Shown piece by piece: positions 7,776 to 17,314 of a stretch of 64,000 nt of DNA. Below the pieces are notes generated by a model, which saw nothing but the letters and a program-made list of their open reading frames with translations, searched no databases and was not told where the DNA came from. Every line of letters begins with the position of its first letter. Position 1 is the first letter of the stretch. This DNA is from JBBDYH01 sp040901795 (GTDB taxonomy: Bacteria > Planctomycetota > Planctomycetia > Pirellulales > JALHPA01): positions 1 to 64,000 of the forward strand of contig JBBDYH010000072.1 of the NCBI GenBank assembly GCA_040901795.1, given 5' to 3'. Position numbers and translations under genes: made by a program.

Positions 7776-7857
7776 GCGTCCTCGTTCCCACGCTCNNNNN
7801 NNNNNCAGAGCGGCACGTCGTTCGTACCCACGCGGAGCGTGGGAACGAGGAGCCTTG
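7776..7857. repeat. Paired-hairpin element interrupted by assembly gap
   Basis: The left arm CTCGTTCCCACGCTC runs into the Ns; the right arm is CCCACGC-GGA-GCGTGGG followed by AACGAGGA. By analogy the hidden bases should complete the left hairpin CCCACGC-TCC-GCGTGGG. It fills the whole gap between two convergent stop codons (7772 and 7859). Confidence 0.85.
7796..7805. other. Assembly gap of 10 N
   Basis: Ten unknown bases, a scaffold join. It falls inside a palindromic repeat, which is a likely cause of the assembly break. The true length is not known from the number of Ns. Confidence 0.98.
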
Positions 7858-7858
7858 T

Positions 7859-9490
7859 TCACTCCACCACGGGTAGCTTGTAGCATGCCGCCTCGTACTT
7901 ATTTCTCACGATCAAGTACGGGCCGGCCAGCGCGGGGCAGTTCCAGCAGGGCTGATCTTCGAGCGCCTGAAAGCTGGCCAGCTCGACGTGCTCCTCGGGG
8001 TTGGCCTCGACAAGGACGACGCGGCCATCTTCGGCCTGAACGAGGAGCAAGTCGTCGATCAGCAGGAGCTGCCCTTGGCCGTAGCGGCCGCGTTTCCAGC
8101 GCTGCTTTCCGGTCGCCAGCTCGACGCACTGGAGGATGTCTTCGTCGAGGCCATAGGCATAGCCGTCGCGGATGCAGACGTTGCTATGCTTGGTCTTGAG
8201 TAGCGCCTTCTTCGTCGTGAGCTTGTTCCAAACCAGGGTGGGCTCCGTTGGCTGCCCCGTCGCTTGTGCGCGGCGGAGCTTCTCGGAGTCGAATTGGTAT
8301 AGCGCCGCGCCGGTGGTATAGCCTTTGGAGACAAAAACTTGGTCCTCGTCGACTACGCGGGCCTGAGATGCGTTCCCCTGGTCGGCGGACTTCCCCGGCC
8401 AGGAAAAGCGCCATAGAACGCGGCCATTTGCGGCATCGTGGCCCGCCACCCAATCCTCGTTGACCATCAGTATTTGGCGGATGCCGCAGAGAGTATCCAG
8501 TGAGGGAGATGCGTACGCGGCTCCGTCGCTGCCGCCGCTCCACTCGCGCTTGCCATCCTCTTGCCGATAGGCGACCAGCGACTTGTTATCGACTCCACCC
8601 GCACTGACCACGACCAGATCATCCACCACCAGCGGCGAACATGCCGTTCCCCAGAACGGGTTCTCGGAGTCGTTCTCTGCGTGGATGTCTTTCGACCACA
8701 ACAGCCGGCCGGTCGCCAATTCCAGGCAATTGAGGACGCCTGTCGCGCCAAGCGTGAACACGCGGCTATTGTGAATCGTCGGCGTAGCACGAGGGCCCAG
8801 GCCGCCAAACGAGCGCGTCGAACCGAAGCGCACCGGATCGCCGTGGGCCCAGCGGACTTTGCCCGTCCCCAGCTCATAGCAGACGATCATTTCCTGGTCG
8901 TCGCGCTGCTCCTGAGTGATTGCGTAATCGGCCACGACCGCGAAGCCCGACCAACCTTCTCCAATCGGCTGTCGCCAGATCAGCTCGGGTTCGTTCTTCT
9001 GCCAATCGCGCTCGAGCCGCACTGCGGTAATCGTCTGATCGCGATTTGGCCCCAGGAAGCCGGGAAAATCGAAGGGAGTGGTGGAAACCGAGGCCACCTT
9101 CGTGATGTCTCGGCCGCCGGCCGCTTGCGCCAAAGCAGGCAGCTCGCGGCTGGTCCAACGTGGCTCGAAAAGGGGATGCAAGGCGCTGCTCCACCCTGCC
9201 AGGCGATAATACGAAAAGAAGGCGGTCGTGCCGACAAACAGAATTGCCAGTGGGCAGAACCGAACGATCGGCGGCAGGCTGCGCCGGCAGGCGATCCAGA
9301 TGGTCACGACCAGAATCAAGAGCGCCGCCGCGGCGTAGGACGAGAGATTCCCTGTGCCGGGCTCGTACTCGGTGTACCACCGCGCGCCGATAAAGGCCGC
9401 AATCAAGAGTGTAACAAGCGTCAAAAAAATCCAGGGAAAGCGCGCTGCCGGGCGATTCGGTCCATGAGGCGCCGAGGAAGGATCATCCAT
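7859..9490 (-). CDS. Membrane-anchored PQQ-like beta-propeller protein
   Basis: A 543-residue protein. The first 110 residues hold three transmembrane segments (FPWIFLTLVTLLIAAFIGARW, YAAAALLILVVTIWIAC and FCPLAILFVGTTAFFSYY). The rest is a propeller of PQQ-like/BamB-like blades, with repeated units such as GTGKVRWAHGDPV, ATGRLLWSKDIHAE, EDGKREWSGGSDG, ANGRVLWRFSWPG and ATGKQRWKRGRYG, each ending in the characteristic W. In planctomycetes such proteins sit on the outer face of the inner membrane; many are predicted structural or redox partners, and cofactor binding is unproven. It starts 23 bp after the CxxCH protein's stop codon, so both probably form one operon. Confidence 0.85.
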   Translation of the reverse strand: MDDPSSAPHGPNRPAARFPWIFLTLVTLLIAAFIGARWYTEYEPGTGNLSSYAAAALLILVVTIWIACRRSLPPIVRFCPLAILFVGTTAFFSYYRLAGWSSALHPLFEPRWTSRELPALAQAAGGRDITKVASVSTTPFDFPGFLGPNRDQTITAVRLERDWQKNEPELIWRQPIGEGWSGFAVVADYAITQEQRDDQEMIVCYELGTGKVRWAHGDPVRFGSTRSFGGLGPRATPTIHNSRVFTLGATGVLNCLELATGRLLWSKDIHAENDSENPFWGTACSPLVVDDLVVVSAGGVDNKSLVAYRQEDGKREWSGGSDGAAYASPSLDTLCGIRQILMVNEDWVAGHDAANGRVLWRFSWPGKSADQGNASQARVVDEDQVFVSKGYTTGAALYQFDSEKLRRAQATGQPTEPTLVWNKLTTKKALLKTKHSNVCIRDGYAYGLDEDILQCVELATGKQRWKRGRYGQGQLLLIDDLLLVQAEDGRVVLVEANPEEHVELASFQALEDQPCWNCPALAGPYLIVRNKYEAACYKLPVVE

Positions 9491-9513
9491 GCTGAGGATT
9501 CCGAGACAAATGA

Positions 9514-12414
9514 TTACTTCGACAAGGTTTTTAGGTACGCGTACAGATCGGCCAATTCCCGGTCGCGGGCATCATTGAGCAAGCCAACCGGCATTAGCGA
9601 AGCATTGCTCTTCCGCATGCCGTCTTTGCGGACGCCGCCGACGCGGATGACCGTATCTGGGCCGGTTTGCAGCATCGTCGTGTCGGGCGATTCGTAGACG
9701 ACCAGGCCATTGTACACCTGCCCGTCATCGGTGACGACTTCGGTTGTCTGATAGAGCGGCGCGACTTCTTTGTTCGGATCGACAATAGCGGCAAAGAGGT
9801 CTTCGCGCGAGAAGCGGGTGGCGGCGCCGGCCAGGTCGGGCCCGAGTCGCCCGGAGACCGCGTGGCAGCGGTGACACGAGCGCTTTTCAAAGACCGCCTT
9901 GCCGGCCACGGCGTCGCCGGTGGACCAGTCGATCGCCGCCAGCCGCTTCTGCCAGCTTGCCAGGTCGCCGGCAAAGCCGGTCAGCTTTTTGGCTTCGCCA
10001 GGATGTTCCGCTGCGAACCACTCGAACCAGGGGCTGTAGGCGGCGCCGAGGTTGGTTCCTTTCGTCTCCTCTACTTCAATCTTTTGTTCGGTCCACTGCT
10101 TGAGCACTCCGACGAGGGCTTGCCGTGTCTGCTTTTCGTTCGGCGCCAGCGTCTGCCGACGGAGAGCATTGAGCGCGGCGGCAATTTCGATTGCGGTAGC
10201 CATCGTGTCCAGCTTCGCCAGCCCTTCGGCGACGGACTGGACGACGTTCGGCTGGACGCTTGATAGGGCGTCGATCAACAGAGCGCGATCGTCCTCGACC
10301 GCAGAGGCTGCGATGACCAGAGCAATTGAATCGCGCAGCGCCGGCTCCTCGAATCGTTCGTGCAAATCAGACCGCAGTTCGTCCCGCGGCAGGACAGCGA
10401 GCGCTGCGATCAAGTCGGTGTCCCATTCCGCGCCACCTTTGTTTACTGCCGCGCGGAGTTTCCGCGCAGCCCGGACCTGCATGTCACCAGTCAACTTGCT
10501 AACGAACAACGCGTGTCCCGGAAGGCCGAATTCCTTGTCGTCGATCAGCGCCTCGGCTAGCAGAGAATCTTTCTTGCACAGCTCTTGGAACAGCTCTCCG
10601 ACGCGCAACGGCCAGTTTCGGCTGGCGATACCGCCGCGTGCGCCGAGTTTGTGATGGAGCAATACGAGCGCGCGAGCCGTGCTTTGAGTCACTTCGGCCG
10701 AACGAGATGTGGGGAGGCGAGCGAGGACAATCAGGTAATGGATGTCATCCTCGAGCGTGGATTGGTCAGTACATCTGGATACGAGGCGGAGTGGCAATGC
10801 CGCATTGTCTAGTTTCAGCATGGCAAACAAGCGGGCGAGTTCGCGGTTGAGCGCCGCATTCTCGTGTGGAAACTCCTTTGCCATTCGACTGACGAAGTCC
10901 AGGTCCTCCCCGGCCAATCGCCGCGGCGAAGCCGATGAATAGCCGCAGAACACCTCAGGCTTTGCCGTCCAATGCGGAACGTCGCCGGCTGCGATTTGCA
11001 GGCGACGAACATAGGTCAGTCGCGCGTCCACTTGTCGATCTTTGGCCCGACGCGACGAATCGGCGATGGGGCTTTCAACGCCATTGAAGCGGTCGGCAAG
11101 GATTTCAAGCGCTCGTTGACGGAGGCTGGCCGGTAGTATTTGATCGGCCGTTATGCGCGCGAAACGCTCCTTGCCGATTTCTCGAGCCGCCGGCTCCCAT
11201 TCCACCCGCGACCAATTCGATAGCGGCTGATCCGCCGTCAGAACGTCATAGAGCTTAGCGCCCAAATTGGCTCGCAGCGCCTTTACGTGCGTTTGCTCGT
11301 CAGCACTCGGCTCGTCGCGCGGGCCGGTGTAGCGAACGCGGAAGACCGAACCCTGGGTCCTGCGGCCGCCGACGGCGAAGTACATGTCGCCCGCCGGGTC
11401 AACGGTCATGCCGACGATGGCCAGACCCGTCGCGCCGTCGCCTTCGAGGAACGTTTCCAGATTGCTCGCATACGTAGCACCGTGCGCCGTCAGCGGGCAA
11501 AAGTAAATCCGACCCATCGACCAGCAGGCGCTGAATACACCGTCGCGATAGCGCTGGGGCCATGCGCGGTGTCGGCAGACAACCACGCCGGTCGGTGAAC
11601 CGCGGCCAATTTCCACCAGCCGCTCGACGGAGTCGAAGAAGTATTGCGGTCGGTTCCAGCCTTGCTGCCATCCGCGCTGCAGCCATCCGTGGCTCTGGCC
11701 GATCGCCACGTCGAACAGCCGCGTGGGGCAGTACCACGGCAGATGCTGGTCGCGTTCGTTGTCGCTATCGACGGTGAACAGATGGCCGGCGGAATTGAAG
11801 TCTAGTCCGCACATGTTGCGGAAGCCGTCGGCCACGATTTCGCTCTGTTTGCCATCGGGCGAAAACCGGAGGATTGCTCCACAGACTGGGTCCTTGATCG
11901 GGGAGTTGGGCGTAGTGGCGTGCTTTTGCGACACGCCGGCGTCGTTGCCGGAGGCGATGTAGTACCAGCCGTCGGGACCCTTGACGATGTGATGCGTGCC
12001 GTGCTCGGCGTGACCAAGCTGAGTCCAGACTTCTTCCGTGTCGCCGACGCGGTCGCCATCCGTATCGCGAAGCCGCGCGACCTTGTTGTCTCCGGTGTAG
12101 ATCAGGTCCGAACCGTCGAAGTACATGCCCAAGGCGCCGCTTCTAATTTGGGCGAACTGGTGCGCGTGGTCAGCCACGCCGTCGCCGTTGCGGTCTTCGA
12201 GGATCTTTACGTAGCCGGGGCCGGATACGGCGATACGGCCTGTGGCGTCGGTCGTGATGCTGAAAATATCGTGCGCCAGATCATCTCCGGCGAACTTTGT
12301 TACCTCAAAACCCTCGGGCGCTTTGATGCCTGGTTCGGCGGCACGAGTGAACGAAGCGAACACTACGCATTGAAGGCAAGACGCAACGGCCAGCAGACGG
12401 AGCAAATGGTCCAC
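9514..12414 (-). CDS. PVC-type secreted CxxCH cytochrome with dehydrogenase-like propeller
   Basis: A 966-residue exported protein. A signal peptide (LLRLLAVASCLQCVVFASFTRAAEPG) is followed by the PVC 'membrane-bound dehydrogenase' propeller (PEGFEVTKFAGDDLAHDIFSI onward, with GPDGWYYIASGND and ILRFSPDG blades), a long alpha-helical HEAT-like middle, and a C-terminal cytochrome c domain with one haem site CHRCH at about residues 847-851 and a later SLMPVG, whose Met is a candidate sixth ligand. This architecture is nearly restricted to Planctomycetes and Verrucomicrobia, where it is linked to sugar or polysaccharide oxidation. I chose the GTG at 12414 because AGGA lies upstream and the signal peptide follows; an ATG at 12489 would add an unlikely leader. 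Electron partner unknown. Confidence 0.9.
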   Translation of the reverse strand: MDHLLRLLAVASCLQCVVFASFTRAAEPGIKAPEGFEVTKFAGDDLAHDIFSITTDATGRIAVSGPGYVKILEDRNGDGVADHAHQFAQIRSGALGMYFDGSDLIYTGDNKVARLRDTDGDRVGDTEEVWTQLGHAEHGTHHIVKGPDGWYYIASGNDAGVSQKHATTPNSPIKDPVCGAILRFSPDGKQSEIVADGFRNMCGLDFNSAGHLFTVDSDNERDQHLPWYCPTRLFDVAIGQSHGWLQRGWQQGWNRPQYFFDSVERLVEIGRGSPTGVVVCRHRAWPQRYRDGVFSACWSMGRIYFCPLTAHGATYASNLETFLEGDGATGLAIVGMTVDPAGDMYFAVGGRRTQGSVFRVRYTGPRDEPSADEQTHVKALRANLGAKLYDVLTADQPLSNWSRVEWEPAAREIGKERFARITADQILPASLRQRALEILADRFNGVESPIADSSRRAKDRQVDARLTYVRRLQIAAGDVPHWTAKPEVFCGYSSASPRRLAGEDLDFVSRMAKEFPHENAALNRELARLFAMLKLDNAALPLRLVSRCTDQSTLEDDIHYLIVLARLPTSRSAEVTQSTARALVLLHHKLGARGGIASRNWPLRVGELFQELCKKDSLLAEALIDDKEFGLPGHALFVSKLTGDMQVRAARKLRAAVNKGGAEWDTDLIAALAVLPRDELRSDLHERFEEPALRDSIALVIAASAVEDDRALLIDALSSVQPNVVQSVAEGLAKLDTMATAIEIAAALNALRRQTLAPNEKQTRQALVGVLKQWTEQKIEVEETKGTNLGAAYSPWFEWFAAEHPGEAKKLTGFAGDLASWQKRLAAIDWSTGDAVAGKAVFEKRSCHRCHAVSGRLGPDLAGAATRFSREDLFAAIVDPNKEVAPLYQTTEVVTDDGQVYNGLVVYESPDTTMLQTGPDTVIRVGGVRKDGMRKSNASLMPVGLLNDARDRELADLYAYLKTLSK

Positions 12415-12506
12415 GGTTGGAGTCCTGTGCTGAGCAATGGATCGGCGACGATGCAGATTAATGCTAAGCACCGGAGGCGGGTGGCACAATCGCCGATGTA
12501 GTAGGC

Positions 12507-12566
12507 AGTGTAGCCCTCTCGCTCCGCGAGAGGATGCCTCATCACGCGGAGCGTGATGGCTACACT
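12507..12566. repeat. Paired-hairpin element with mixed arms
   Basis: The left hairpin is CTCTCGC-TCC-GCGAGAG; the 27-bp right arm (12540-12566) is identical to the right arm of the element at 4833. The outer ends AGTGTAGC and GCTACACT are kept. So left and right arms carry different stems in the same frame. Confidence 0.95.
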
Positions 12567-12578
12567 TGGGGGTCTACA

Positions 12579-13256
12579 TCAATGCGCGACTGAGACGCCC
12601 CAGCTTACGCCGTGCGGCGGATGATGGCGATGGCGGTGGTGGTGGTGATGATGGAAGTAGCGAGGCGGGCCGTAGAAGTGCTCTTCGACAATGACTGGCC
12701 CGGGCGCGACGTGTTCGACGTACATGGGTCCCGGTGCTACCACTGTGGGCGGTCCGACGGCCAGCGGGGCCGCTGCGGTCCGGATCGGCGGATTTTGCAG
12801 GGCCGCGATCACGTCAGGATGAACGTTGTTCCGCGACAAGAAGATTACGTCGCCCGATTGCAACGGCGAGGCAACGCCGTTGGCGCGAATGTGATTGACA
12901 ATCAGCTCAGGCGCCACGCCAGCTTGCGTCATCTGCACCACGTCATCGGCTCGGACGGCACCCACCGGCGCTTGCATGTTTACGGCTGTCATTTGCTGGG
13001 CGATCTGCGCCCGGTTGCGAGCTTCGACGTCGTCCAAGGCGTTGCCCACAACGGCGCCGCCTAAGGCCCCGGCGCCGGCCCCAATTAACGCGCCCGCTCC
13101 CGTATGTCCGACGGCGTTACCCACGATAGCGCCCACGCCTGCGCCCCCCAAGCCGCCCAACAGCGCGCCTTGATCGGCGTAATAAGGAGATCGGCAGCCG
13201 GCGAATGCAAGCAGCATAAAGGCAGGAGCAAAGAGGCGGGCGATACGAGGACTCAT
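12579..13256 (-). CDS. Glycine-zipper lipoprotein with His-rich tail
   Basis: A 225-residue predicted lipoprotein: a hydrophobic leader ends in LLAFAGC, a usable lipobox with Cys at about residue 20. Residues 27-70 are a glycine-zipper segment (GALLGGLGGAGVGAIVGNAV then GAGALIGAGAGALGGAVVGN), a pattern that packs helices in membranes. A middle part (VVQMTQAGVAPELIVNHIRA) resembles a short helical domain common in planctomycetal lipoproteins. The C-terminus has a run of about 12 His/Arg residues that could bind metal. I chose the ATG at 13256 for its nearby AGGA and direct leader. Likely in the outer membrane or periplasm; function unknown. Confidence 0.8.
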   Translation of the reverse strand: MSPRIARLFAPAFMLLAFAGCRSPYYADQGALLGGLGGAGVGAIVGNAVGHTGAGALIGAGAGALGGAVVGNALDDVEARNRAQIAQQMTAVNMQAPVGAVRADDVVQMTQAGVAPELIVNHIRANGVASPLQSGDVIFLSRNNVHPDVIAALQNPPIRTAAAPLAVGPPTVVAPGPMYVEHVAPGPVIVEEHFYGPPRYFHHHHHHRHRHHPPHGVSWGVSVAH

Positions 13257-13373
13257 ATTTTCGCACATCCTGGCGCGAAACACGCGGTTGGAAACTCTGC
13301 GCAGAAAATCGGGGCCGATCTTGTCGCAGACGGCCCGGTTTTGGTCAAGACATGTTGGGCGGAGTTCTACGTC

Positions 13374-14243
<870 letters not shown>

Positions 14244-14529
14244 GTGCCCATTGTAGCGGCAGCGCTCGACCCGGGGCGCGTCCTGCACCCCGTGTGGGTC
14301 GAAGGCTGGTGGTCATTGCAGTCCAACCATGTTGCGGCGACAAGACCACGTTCGCAACCCAGCGATTCCCTTGCAACCGGGTCCGCGGTTCGCATGCATG
14401 TCAAAAGCCTGTGGCCGGTGGCTTTTGACACGACGAGCCGCGCCAAGGCGAACAACGGACGGACGCTACGTTTCAATTGCCTGACTGCTGCCGATGTGGC
14501 ACTGCTCGCCGCGAGCAGTGGCACGCAAC
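14244..14529. repeat. mraZ-rsmH spacer with two hairpins
   Basis: The 286-bp spacer holds two perfect hairpins: GTCAAAAGCC paired with GGCTTTTGAC (14400-14429) and CACTGCTCGC-C-GCGAGCAGTG (14500-14520), the latter flanked by GTGG and GCAC. No T-tract follows either, and no coding frame was recognised. Confidence 0.7.
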
Positions 14530-14973
14530 TCAAGTCCGGCGAAATGCCGCCTCGGCGATTTCGTCGTAACGATTCTGACGCTCGGTGAGGTATTGCTCCC
14601 AGCGCGCTCGATCCCAGATTTCCAAATGATCCATCACGCCCAGCAATACCGCGTCGCGCTTTAATCTGGCCAGCTCCGCCAGCTCAGCCGGGATGCGGAT
14701 CCGCCCCTGGGTGTCGAACTCGACGCGCTGCGCCTGCGAATAAAATAATCGGCTGAAGGCCCGCACGTCCTGCTCGGCGGGCGAGGCCGCCGTCAGTCGC
14801 GCGGCAAGTGCGGCAAAGACATCCTCCGTGTATAAGGCCAGAGAACCGTCGGTGCCGGGCGCGACATACAAGGCCTGCCCGTTCCCCCGAAGTAACTCTT
14901 CTCGAACTCGCTTGGGGATGGCAATCCGAAGCTTTTCATCGATTGCTCGGGAGAAGCTTCCGGTGAGCAGCAT
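14530..14973 (-). CDS. mraZ: Transcriptional regulator MraZ
   Basis: A 147-residue protein with two SpoVT/AbrB-like DNA-binding modules: LTGSFSRAIDEKLRIAIPKR at residues 3-22 and RVEFDTQGRIRIPAELAELA near residues 83-102. MraZ forms a ring that binds GTGGG repeats upstream of its own operon and, in bacteria studied, represses the division/cell-wall cluster. Those repeats are present just upstream here (14977-15000). It precedes rsmH on the same strand. Because planctomycetes lack FtsZ, its regulon must differ from the classical one, or be limited to this pair. Confidence 0.95.
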   Translation of the reverse strand: MLLTGSFSRAIDEKLRIAIPKRVREELLRGNGQALYVAPGTDGSLALYTEDVFAALAARLTAASPAEQDVRAFSRLFYSQAQRVEFDTQGRIRIPAELAELARLKRDAVLLGVMDHLEIWDRARWEQYLTERQNRYDEIAEAAFRRT

Positions 14974-15003
14974 TTACCACTTCTCCCCACTGATCCCCAC
15001 CAC
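14974..15003 (-). promoter_or_regulatory. MraZ box: three GTGGG-type direct repeats
   Basis: Read on the minus strand toward mraZ, GTGGGGATCA, GTGGGGAGAA and GTGGTAAATG follow one another at exactly 10-bp spacing, the last overlapping the ATG. GTGGG repeats with 5-bp spacers are the known MraZ operator. The position predicts autorepression by blocking initiation or the ribosome site. Confidence 0.85.
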
Positions 15004-15293
15004 GGCCCAAATGTAACCGCCAGGGGGCGCTCGTCAAGAAGAGTTTTGACGACGAGCCGGACTCGCACGCCGTCGCGGCGTGAATCCCCAATCAGGCACG
15101 GCACTTCCGATGGAAAATATTTTTTTACGGCGCGTGTAGAATCTGTGCAAAACCATCGCGGGAGCCCCTCGGAACCCGATGCGTGCGCGTTCCTCGCTTC
15201 GCCGACGGCGACGTGAGGGGCTGGTCGTCCGGCGTAACTCCTTTTCCAGCAACCGTTTTCGCCATTCTCAAGCACTCCTATTCTGACCGTCGA
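15004..15293. other. Divergent mraZ/queA intergenic region
   Basis: About 290 bases between divergent genes. It includes an A/T-rich patch GGAAAATATTTTTTTACGG near 15112-15130 that could serve as a promoter or upstream element. No gene, RNA or strong palindrome was recognised. Confidence 0.45.
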
Positions 15294-16340
15294 ATGTCCG
15301 ATCCTGAGTGGTTTGATTACACACTGCCGCCTCACCTGATTGCACAACAGCCGGTGGCCAAGCGGTCGGACGCGAGGCTGATGGTCATGCGCCGCCGCGG
15401 CGGGGAAATCGTTCACCGGCACGTGCGCGACCTACCGGAACTGCTCCGGGCGGGCGATGCGCTAGTCACGAACAACACTCGCGTGGTACCCGCTCGTGTG
15501 CTGGGCTATCGAGTCGCAACTCGCGGCCGCTGGGAAGGCCTGTTTCTGTCACTTACTGCCGGCGGCGAATGGCGAATGCTCTGTAAGACGCGCGGAAGAC
15601 TGCACCCGCCCGAAGCGGTGCGGCTGGTCACCCACGAGGCGGCCGACGACATAAGGCTATGGCTCTTGGAGCAAACGGGGGACGGCGAGTGGCTGGCACG
15701 ACCGGAGACCGATGAGTCGCCGCTCAGTTTGCTGGAGCGGCTCGGCCGCGTTCCGTTGCCGCCGTATATTCGCAAAGGCCAAATGGTGGAATCGGACCGC
15801 GCGAACTATCAGACCGTTTTTGCCGCGGTCCCCGGCGCCGTCGCGGCACCCACAGCCGGGCTGCACTTTACGCCGGAATTGCTTTCCCGTTTGACGGCCG
15901 CAAGTATTCATGTTCACGAGGTGACGTTGCACGTCGGCCTGGACACGTTTCGGCCCATCACCGCTGCAACTCCCGACCAACACAAAATGCACAGCGAATG
16001 GGGCGAGATTCGCGAGGAAGCCGCGGCGGCGCTACGCGCTTGCCGCGCTGCCGGAGGGCGCGTGGTCGCGGTCGGCACGACCAGCGTGCGCGTCTTGGAG
16101 ACTGCGGCGTTGGGGGGCGAATTGCGCGGCTGGTCGGGCGGGACGAACTTGTTCATCCGGCCGCCGTACGCGTTTCGCGCGGTGGATGCCTTGATGACGA
16201 ATTTCCATTTGCCGCGGACGACTCTGCTGTTGCTGGTGAGCGCCTTCGCCGGTCCAGAGTTGATCCGCCGGGCGTACGAAGAGGCAATTCGAGAGCAGTA
16301 CCGGTTTTACTCCTACGGCGATGCGATGCTAATTCTCTGA
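15294..16340 (+). CDS. queA: S-adenosylmethionine:tRNA ribosyltransferase-isomerase QueA
   Basis: A 348-residue cytoplasmic enzyme that transfers the ribosyl part of SAM to 7-aminomethyl-7-deazaguanine in tRNA, giving epoxyqueuosine. Hallmarks are FDYTLPPHLIAQQPVAKRSD at the start, LVTNNTRVVPARVLG near residue 55, GAVAAPTAGLHFTPELL near 180, VTLHVGLDTFRPI near 210 and TNFHLPRTTLLLLVSAFAG near 300. Length is typical (about 345). The ATG at 15294 is chosen because MSDPEWFDYTLP is the usual start; the frame is open further upstream without a plausible leader. No other queuosine gene is adjacent. Confidence 0.95.
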   Translation: MSDPEWFDYTLPPHLIAQQPVAKRSDARLMVMRRRGGEIVHRHVRDLPELLRAGDALVTNNTRVVPARVLGYRVATRGRWEGLFLSLTAGGEWRMLCKTRGRLHPPEAVRLVTHEAADDIRLWLLEQTGDGEWLARPETDESPLSLLERLGRVPLPPYIRKGQMVESDRANYQTVFAAVPGAVAAPTAGLHFTPELLSRLTAASIHVHEVTLHVGLDTFRPITAATPDQHKMHSEWGEIREEAAAALRACRAAGGRVVAVGTTSVRVLETAALGGELRGWSGGTNLFIRPPYAFRAVDALMTNFHLPRTTLLLLVSAFAGPELIRRAYEEAIREQYRFYSYGDAMLIL

Positions 16341-16406
16341 CACCTGGAAATTGCGTCTGGTACGATGAGGTAACTATCAGACTCTCCCCCAACGCAAGGA
16401 GGACGC

Positions 16407-17054
16407 GTGGCAACCGACGTCTTAACTGAACATGTACTCGTCGTCCCGACCGAACTGCTCCACCGTCTCGGGTATTTTCAGGGCTTTTCGGCTGAAGTCG
16501 ATCGCTATTTGAGCCAGTTGCTCAGCTCAGGGAACACAAGTTACCGTCCGCGGAGTGAGATGGAGACCGATCCGAGTTTCAAGCAGCTCATTCCCTACGT
16601 AATCTTTACCACGCACTCGGCTGATGGACAGTTGCTGGTGTTTCAGTACACGCGGGGCAAAGGACAGGGAGAAAGCCGGCTGCACAGTAAGCGAAGCGTG
16701 GGCGTGGGCGGGCATATCTCGATCGACGACCGCACGTGCGAGGACGCCGTGCCGTACGCCGAAGGGATGCTCCGCGAGCTGGACGAAGAGGTCGTAATCG
16801 ATTGCCCCTACACGGAACGGTGCGTAGGGTTGATCAACGACGACGAGACACCCGTCGGCCAAGTTCACTTAGGTGTGGTGCACCTCGTCGAGCTCGAGCG
16901 GCCGGCGATCGAGCCGCGCGAGGCGGACTTGCTCGAGAGCGGTTTTGTGCCGGTTGAGGAGCTCTTGGGAGACCTGAGCCGGTTTGAGACGTGGTCGCAG
17001 TATTGTTTGCGCGCGTTGTTTGATCATGAGAATTCTTTCGGAATGGGCCGATGA
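16407..17054 (+). CDS. Nudix-like hydrolase
   Basis: A 215-residue protein with a Nudix-like core: GGHISIDDRTCEDAVPYAEG followed by MLRELDEEVVI, which supplies the REx2EE-type metal-binding residues near residues 130-140. The usual GX5EX7REUXEEXGU box is imperfect, so substrate and even activity are uncertain. The family generally cleaves nucleoside diphosphates linked to another moiety. Start is a GTG at 16407, supported by a strong AAGGAGG 4-5 nt before it. Its TGA overlaps the next gene's ATG (ATGA), showing translational coupling with the following two genes. Confidence 0.7.
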   Translation: MATDVLTEHVLVVPTELLHRLGYFQGFSAEVDRYLSQLLSSGNTSYRPRSEMETDPSFKQLIPYVIFTTHSADGQLLVFQYTRGKGQGESRLHSKRSVGVGGHISIDDRTCEDAVPYAEGMLRELDEEVVIDCPYTERCVGLINDDETPVGQVHLGVVHLVELERPAIEPREADLLESGFVPVEELLGDLSRFETWSQYCLRALFDHENSFGMGR

Positions 17055-17314
17055 AATACCCCTCAGCGCTGCCGCACGATACGTCGCCCGAAGCATTTCG
17101 GGTGCAGTTGGAGATTTACCGCGGGATGTCGCCTGAAGCGCGGCTCGAACAAGCGTTACAGTGGAGCGAACAGGTCCGAGAATTCGGCCGGATTGGCATT
17201 CGCTTGCGTCATCCCGAGTACAGCGACCGAGAGGTTCAGTTGGCCTCGATTCGTCTTCGGTTAGGCGACGATCTTTTCCGGCGAGTTTATCCGGGCGTCG
17301 ACGTTCAACCATGA
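17051..17314 (+). CDS. Small hypothetical protein coupled to a nucleotidyltransferase
   Basis: An 87-residue acidic/basic helical protein (MKYPSALPHDTSPEAFRVQL, then GMSPEARLEQALQWSEQVRE). It overlaps the Nudix gene by ATGA at its start and the nucleotidyltransferase gene by ATGA at its end, so all three are probably translated from one message. Size and position fit the small partner of a nucleotidyltransferase-type toxin-antitoxin or regulatory pair, but no DNA-binding motif is visible. I do not recognise a named family. Confidence 0.75.
   Translation: MKYPSALPHDTSPEAFRVQLEIYRGMSPEARLEQALQWSEQVREFGRIGIRLRHPEYSDREVQLASIRLRLGDDLFRRVYPGVDVQP

Noticed and set aside
14400..14520. tRNA or small structured RNA between mraZ and rsmH
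   Set aside because: Two simple hairpins are present, but no cloverleaf, T-arm GGTTCRA motif or other conserved RNA feature was seen. I saw no tRNA anywhere in the window.
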